A program made the position numbers and the translations under genes. DNA of 64,000 nt from Chloroflexota bacterium (lineage in GTDB: Bacteria; Chloroflexota; Dehalococcoidia; Bin125), in NCBI GenBank assembly GCA_009838735.1, contig VXQZ01000007.1, positions 1 through 64,000 of the forward strand. Reading direction: 5' to 3'. Below are positions 61,792 to 64,000 of the stretch, piece after piece. The notes beneath the pieces were generated by a model. It worked only from the letters and a program-made list of their open reading frames with translations. It made no database searches and was not told where the DNA came from. Every line of letters starts with the position of its first letter. Position 1 is the stretch's first letter.

Positions 61792-63072
61792 TTATGAGTT
61801 GGGACTAAAGACGCGAGCAAGGCCGGCGACGCCTGATGCGATCGATGAAAACATCGAGCCAGCGCTGTCCGGGCTTCTGCTCGTGGCGCGATTGCGATTG
61901 GGTTGGATGACGTCGCTCGAGTCGAGCATCCAGTCCAGCATGCCGACCGCCCCGAGAGCGTCGGGACGGCTCAACCTGTCGGTCAGCCCGTAGAGGTCGC
62001 CGGCGCCCGCGACTCTCGCGGGGGATTCCATCGCCTTGCTGAATAGCAGGTCAACGCCACCCAGCATTGCGCCGGAACCCGTCAGGACGACGCCACCGGC
62101 TACAGCCTGTTGAAGCTGGTGCTCGGTGATCCGGGCGGAGATCATTGAGATGATCTCGGACACCCGAGCGTTGATGATCTCGGCGACGAACGATGGATGC
62201 GCCGATTGGCTGTTCCCGGAACCGGGCGAGAATCCGCGCAACTCGATATCGGCGGCATCGTCGGGTACCAGCTGTGGAACGGCCTGACCGTAGAGATGCA
62301 TGACCCGGCGAGCCTCTTCGCTGGTGCAATGCAGTCCGATCGACAGATCGCGGGCGATGTGCGACGTCCCGATCTGGATGGCTGATGTGTGGGAGATGGC
62401 GCCGTCCTCGAAGGCCGTGAGCGTGGTCGTGCCGGCGTCGAGGCCGACCACCAGCACCCCGAACTCTTTTTCGTCGCCGCGGACGGCGCGTTCGGCCGCA
62501 ACGACCGGCTTGGCGGCGATCAGCTCGACATCGACACCGGCGTTCTGAATGCAGTGAGCAGCGTTCTGGATGGCGCTCTGGGAGGCGGTTACCAGGTGCA
62601 TCGAGACGTCGAGCCGCTGTCCATGCTGTCCGCGAGGATCGAAGGATCGGCGCTCGGAATCGACGACGTAACAGCGAGGGATCGCGTGCAGCAGGGTGCT
62701 GGAAGCGTTGATTGTGACAGCGCGGCCCGAGTCGATCGCGCGGACCAGGTCGGCGTCGCGGATCGGTTCGCCGGACGACGGCAAGGCCACGGCGCCGCGG
62801 TTGTTCATGCTCTGTAGATGGGCCCCCGATACGGCGATGCCGACGGAGAGAATCTCCCGGGCTGCAGACGATTCAGCCTGTTCGATCGAGTGTCGGATCG
62901 CACCGGCGGCACGGGATACGTGGGAAATCTGTCCGGCTTCGATCCCGGCTGAGGGCGACTGCCCGACACCCAGAATGTGCAGCCGGCCATGTTCGTTTCG
63001 GCCGCCAACGACCGTGGTGATGACGGACGACCCGAGATCAATGGCGACGCTGGCAGTTGAGATTGGCGGCAT
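61792..63072 (-). CDS. ftsA: Cell division protein FtsA
   Basis: FtsA anchors FtsZ filaments to the membrane. The 426-residue actin-like protein starts VAIDLGSSVITTVVGGRNEHG and has SHVSRAAGAIRHSIEQAESSA with the 1C-subdomain region from about residue 80. VVGLDAGTTTLTAFEDGAI near 205 and GVVLTGSGAMLGGVDLLFSKAM near 325 are also present. The C-terminus IASGVAGLARVFSPN is an amphipathic helix of the membrane-targeting type. An SD (TGGAG) precedes ATG 63072. It lies between ftsQ and ftsZ. Confidence 0.94.
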   Translation of the reverse strand: MPPISTASVAIDLGSSVITTVVGGRNEHGRLHILGVGQSPSAGIEAGQISHVSRAAGAIRHSIEQAESSAAREILSVGIAVSGAHLQSMNNRGAVALPSSGEPIRDADLVRAIDSGRAVTINASSTLLHAIPRCYVVDSERRSFDPRGQHGQRLDVSMHLVTASQSAIQNAAHCIQNAGVDVELIAAKPVVAAERAVRGDEKEFGVLVVGLDAGTTTLTAFEDGAISHTSAIQIGTSHIARDLSIGLHCTSEEARRVMHLYGQAVPQLVPDDAADIELRGFSPGSGNSQSAHPSFVAEIINARVSEIISMISARITEHQLQQAVAGGVVLTGSGAMLGGVDLLFSKAMESPARVAGAGDLYGLTDRLSRPDALGAVGMLDWMLDSSDVIQPNRNRATSRSPDSAGSMFSSIASGVAGLARVFSPNS

Positions 63073-63117
63073 ATGTGCTCCAGACGTGTTTGTCTGTCGA
63101 TCTCGCTGGTTGTTGGA

Positions 63118-63933
63118 CTAGTCGGAAATGCTGGCGGTGGCATGATCATGGTTGCGAATGCCGCGCCCGACATTCAGACCAATCTCGACCCTGGGACGTA
63201 GACCGAAGCGCAAGTCTGCGTAGAGCAACGGCTCGGATCGCTGCAACGCTTCACGCTCCAGCAGATCCCAGACCGCGTACTTGTAATCGAAGCCGTCGGC
63301 ATCGCCGAAGACGATACGTCCGTGTTCGGTTATGACCACGAGCCCTTCAGTGAGGGACCACTCGAAGGAGAGGATGCCGGGGAGCGGCAGCGGCGCGCCG
63401 CGTTGATGGAGCGCGGCGGCCATGTTGACGGCATTGGTATCGACGACCGCCCCGGCCTTGATCGCCGGCAACGCCGAGACCTGGGTCACGATCGGTCCGT
63501 TGAATGACGGCGCGGCGCCCTCGAGGACCACGCCCTCTGCGTCAATTGCCCACACGGTGTTGTCGGCCCGCCACCGGCCCCACGGCGTACGTTCCACTAT
63601 GACAACTTTTATGCCATTCGGCCAGTCACGAAGCACTGAAGCTTCCTTGATCATTGGCAACGTCAGGACCCGCTGACGTGCGGACTCAAGATCGGCCAAC
63701 ATGACGTGCTGGCCTTTGAGTCCGACGAGTTGTTTGACTGATGCGGCCGAGACGACATCGGCGCCTTCGACTTCCACGCTGTCGATGTCCAGAAACGGCG
63801 AATTGAGCAGCGCGATCATGACTGCGAGTGAGGCAACCGACAGCACGACCGCCGCGAACATCAGACGGGACCAGCGAACTCGCCGACCGACGAGGGATGC
63901 GGGCGAGCAGATCGAGATGAGCCGGGTTAGCAC
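63118..63933 (-). CDS. ftsQ: Cell division protein FtsQ/DivIB
   Basis: FtsQ links division-ring assembly and peptidoglycan synthesis in the periplasm. The protein has a short basic cytoplasmic stretch and a membrane helix (MFAAVVLSVASLAVMIALL). The POTRA domain reads FLDIDSVEVEGADVVSAASVKQLVGLKGQHVML, and a beta domain contains VVIVERTPWGRWRADNTVWAIDAEG. With GTG 63933 it has 271 residues, but the frame stays open to the window edge at 64000, so the true start may lie outside. It is followed by ftsA 45 bp later. Confidence 0.88.
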   Translation of the reverse strand: MLTRLISICSPASLVGRRVRWSRLMFAAVVLSVASLAVMIALLNSPFLDIDSVEVEGADVVSAASVKQLVGLKGQHVMLADLESARQRVLTLPMIKEASVLRDWPNGIKVVIVERTPWGRWRADNTVWAIDAEGVVLEGAAPSFNGPIVTQVSALPAIKAGAVVDTNAVNMAAALHQRGAPLPLPGILSFEWSLTEGLVVITEHGRIVFGDADGFDYKYAVWDLLEREALQRSEPLLYADLRFGLRPRVEIGLNVGRGIRNHDHATASISD

Positions 63934-64000
63934 CTGGCGTTTTCGCGACAGGGGAACCGGCTGAACGACGGGTTCATGGACATCGTTTCGTCCGTCGTCG

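Overview
This is a 64 kb chromosomal stretch of a GC-rich, single-membrane-type bacterium. The gene set points to the Chloroflexota, possibly a SAR202/Dehalococcoidia-like lineage. The hints are repeated family III CoA-transferases, enoyl-CoA hydratases and short-chain dehydrogenases, a CocE-type hydrolase, NIPSNAP and carboxymuconolactone decarboxylase proteins, DapL-type lysine synthesis, and a CUAEP-tail radical SAM selenoprotein. This placement is inference from gene content only. Genes are dense, with frequent 1-4 bp overlaps, and no phage, IS element, CRISPR array or rRNA was seen.

Layout. 0.4-6.7 kb: tRNA-Ile2 (CAT), a DUF192 lipoprotein, a glycerol catabolic pair (glpK-glpD) and a Cu(I)-exporting ATPase facing it. 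7-18 kb: an ATP-grasp enzyme, an MFS transporter, a histone-deacetylase-family amidohydrolase, a radical SAM selenoprotein with its NfuA-like Fe-S carrier, then a run of accessory enzymes (CocE hydrolase, NIPSNAP, methyltransferase, reductases, DinB-like). 18-33 kb: SppA-like protease, Rieske protein, two tandem SDR pairs, enoyl-CoA hydratases, a second MFS, a PTPS-flavodoxin-DnaJ operon, an alpha/beta hydrolase, an SPL-family radical SAM and two CoA-transferases. This looks like a catabolic, acyl-CoA-oriented region.

33-41.8 kb (minus strand): housekeeping genes hflX, dapL, GNAT, dapF, miaA, tpiA, pgk, rpiB and tsaC. 41.8-50.2 kb (plus strand): a purine cluster, guaA, a deoxyribosyltransferase-like gene, purD, cupin, purB, purC and purS, interrupted by a large secreted metallopeptidase-like gene of different base composition. 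50.3-57.4 kb: hisB, a ferritin-like protein, a PEP-mutase/CoA-transferase/CMD catabolic operon, then hisC-hisD and a phospholipase-C-like gene. 57.4-64 kb: an NfeD protease, a DUF1801 protein, then on the minus strand ftsQ-ftsA-ftsZ-trmD-rplS.

The strongest discovery is at 10.87-12.25 kb. The radical SAM gene continues through an in-frame TGA that gives Cys-Sec-Ala-Glu-Pro, followed by a SECIS-like hairpin. Three other patterns stand out. First, a recurring TANNNT-N6-start arrangement at eight genes (nine if one N7 case is counted) implies leaderless transcription, including two divergent pairs with back-to-back -10 elements. Second, helically phased 10-bp tandem arrays (unit near TCTGGACAAA) lie in three intergenic regions, always upstream of and co-oriented with a gene. 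Third, glpK and hflX appear to lack an AUG/GUG/UUG start at their conserved N-termini.
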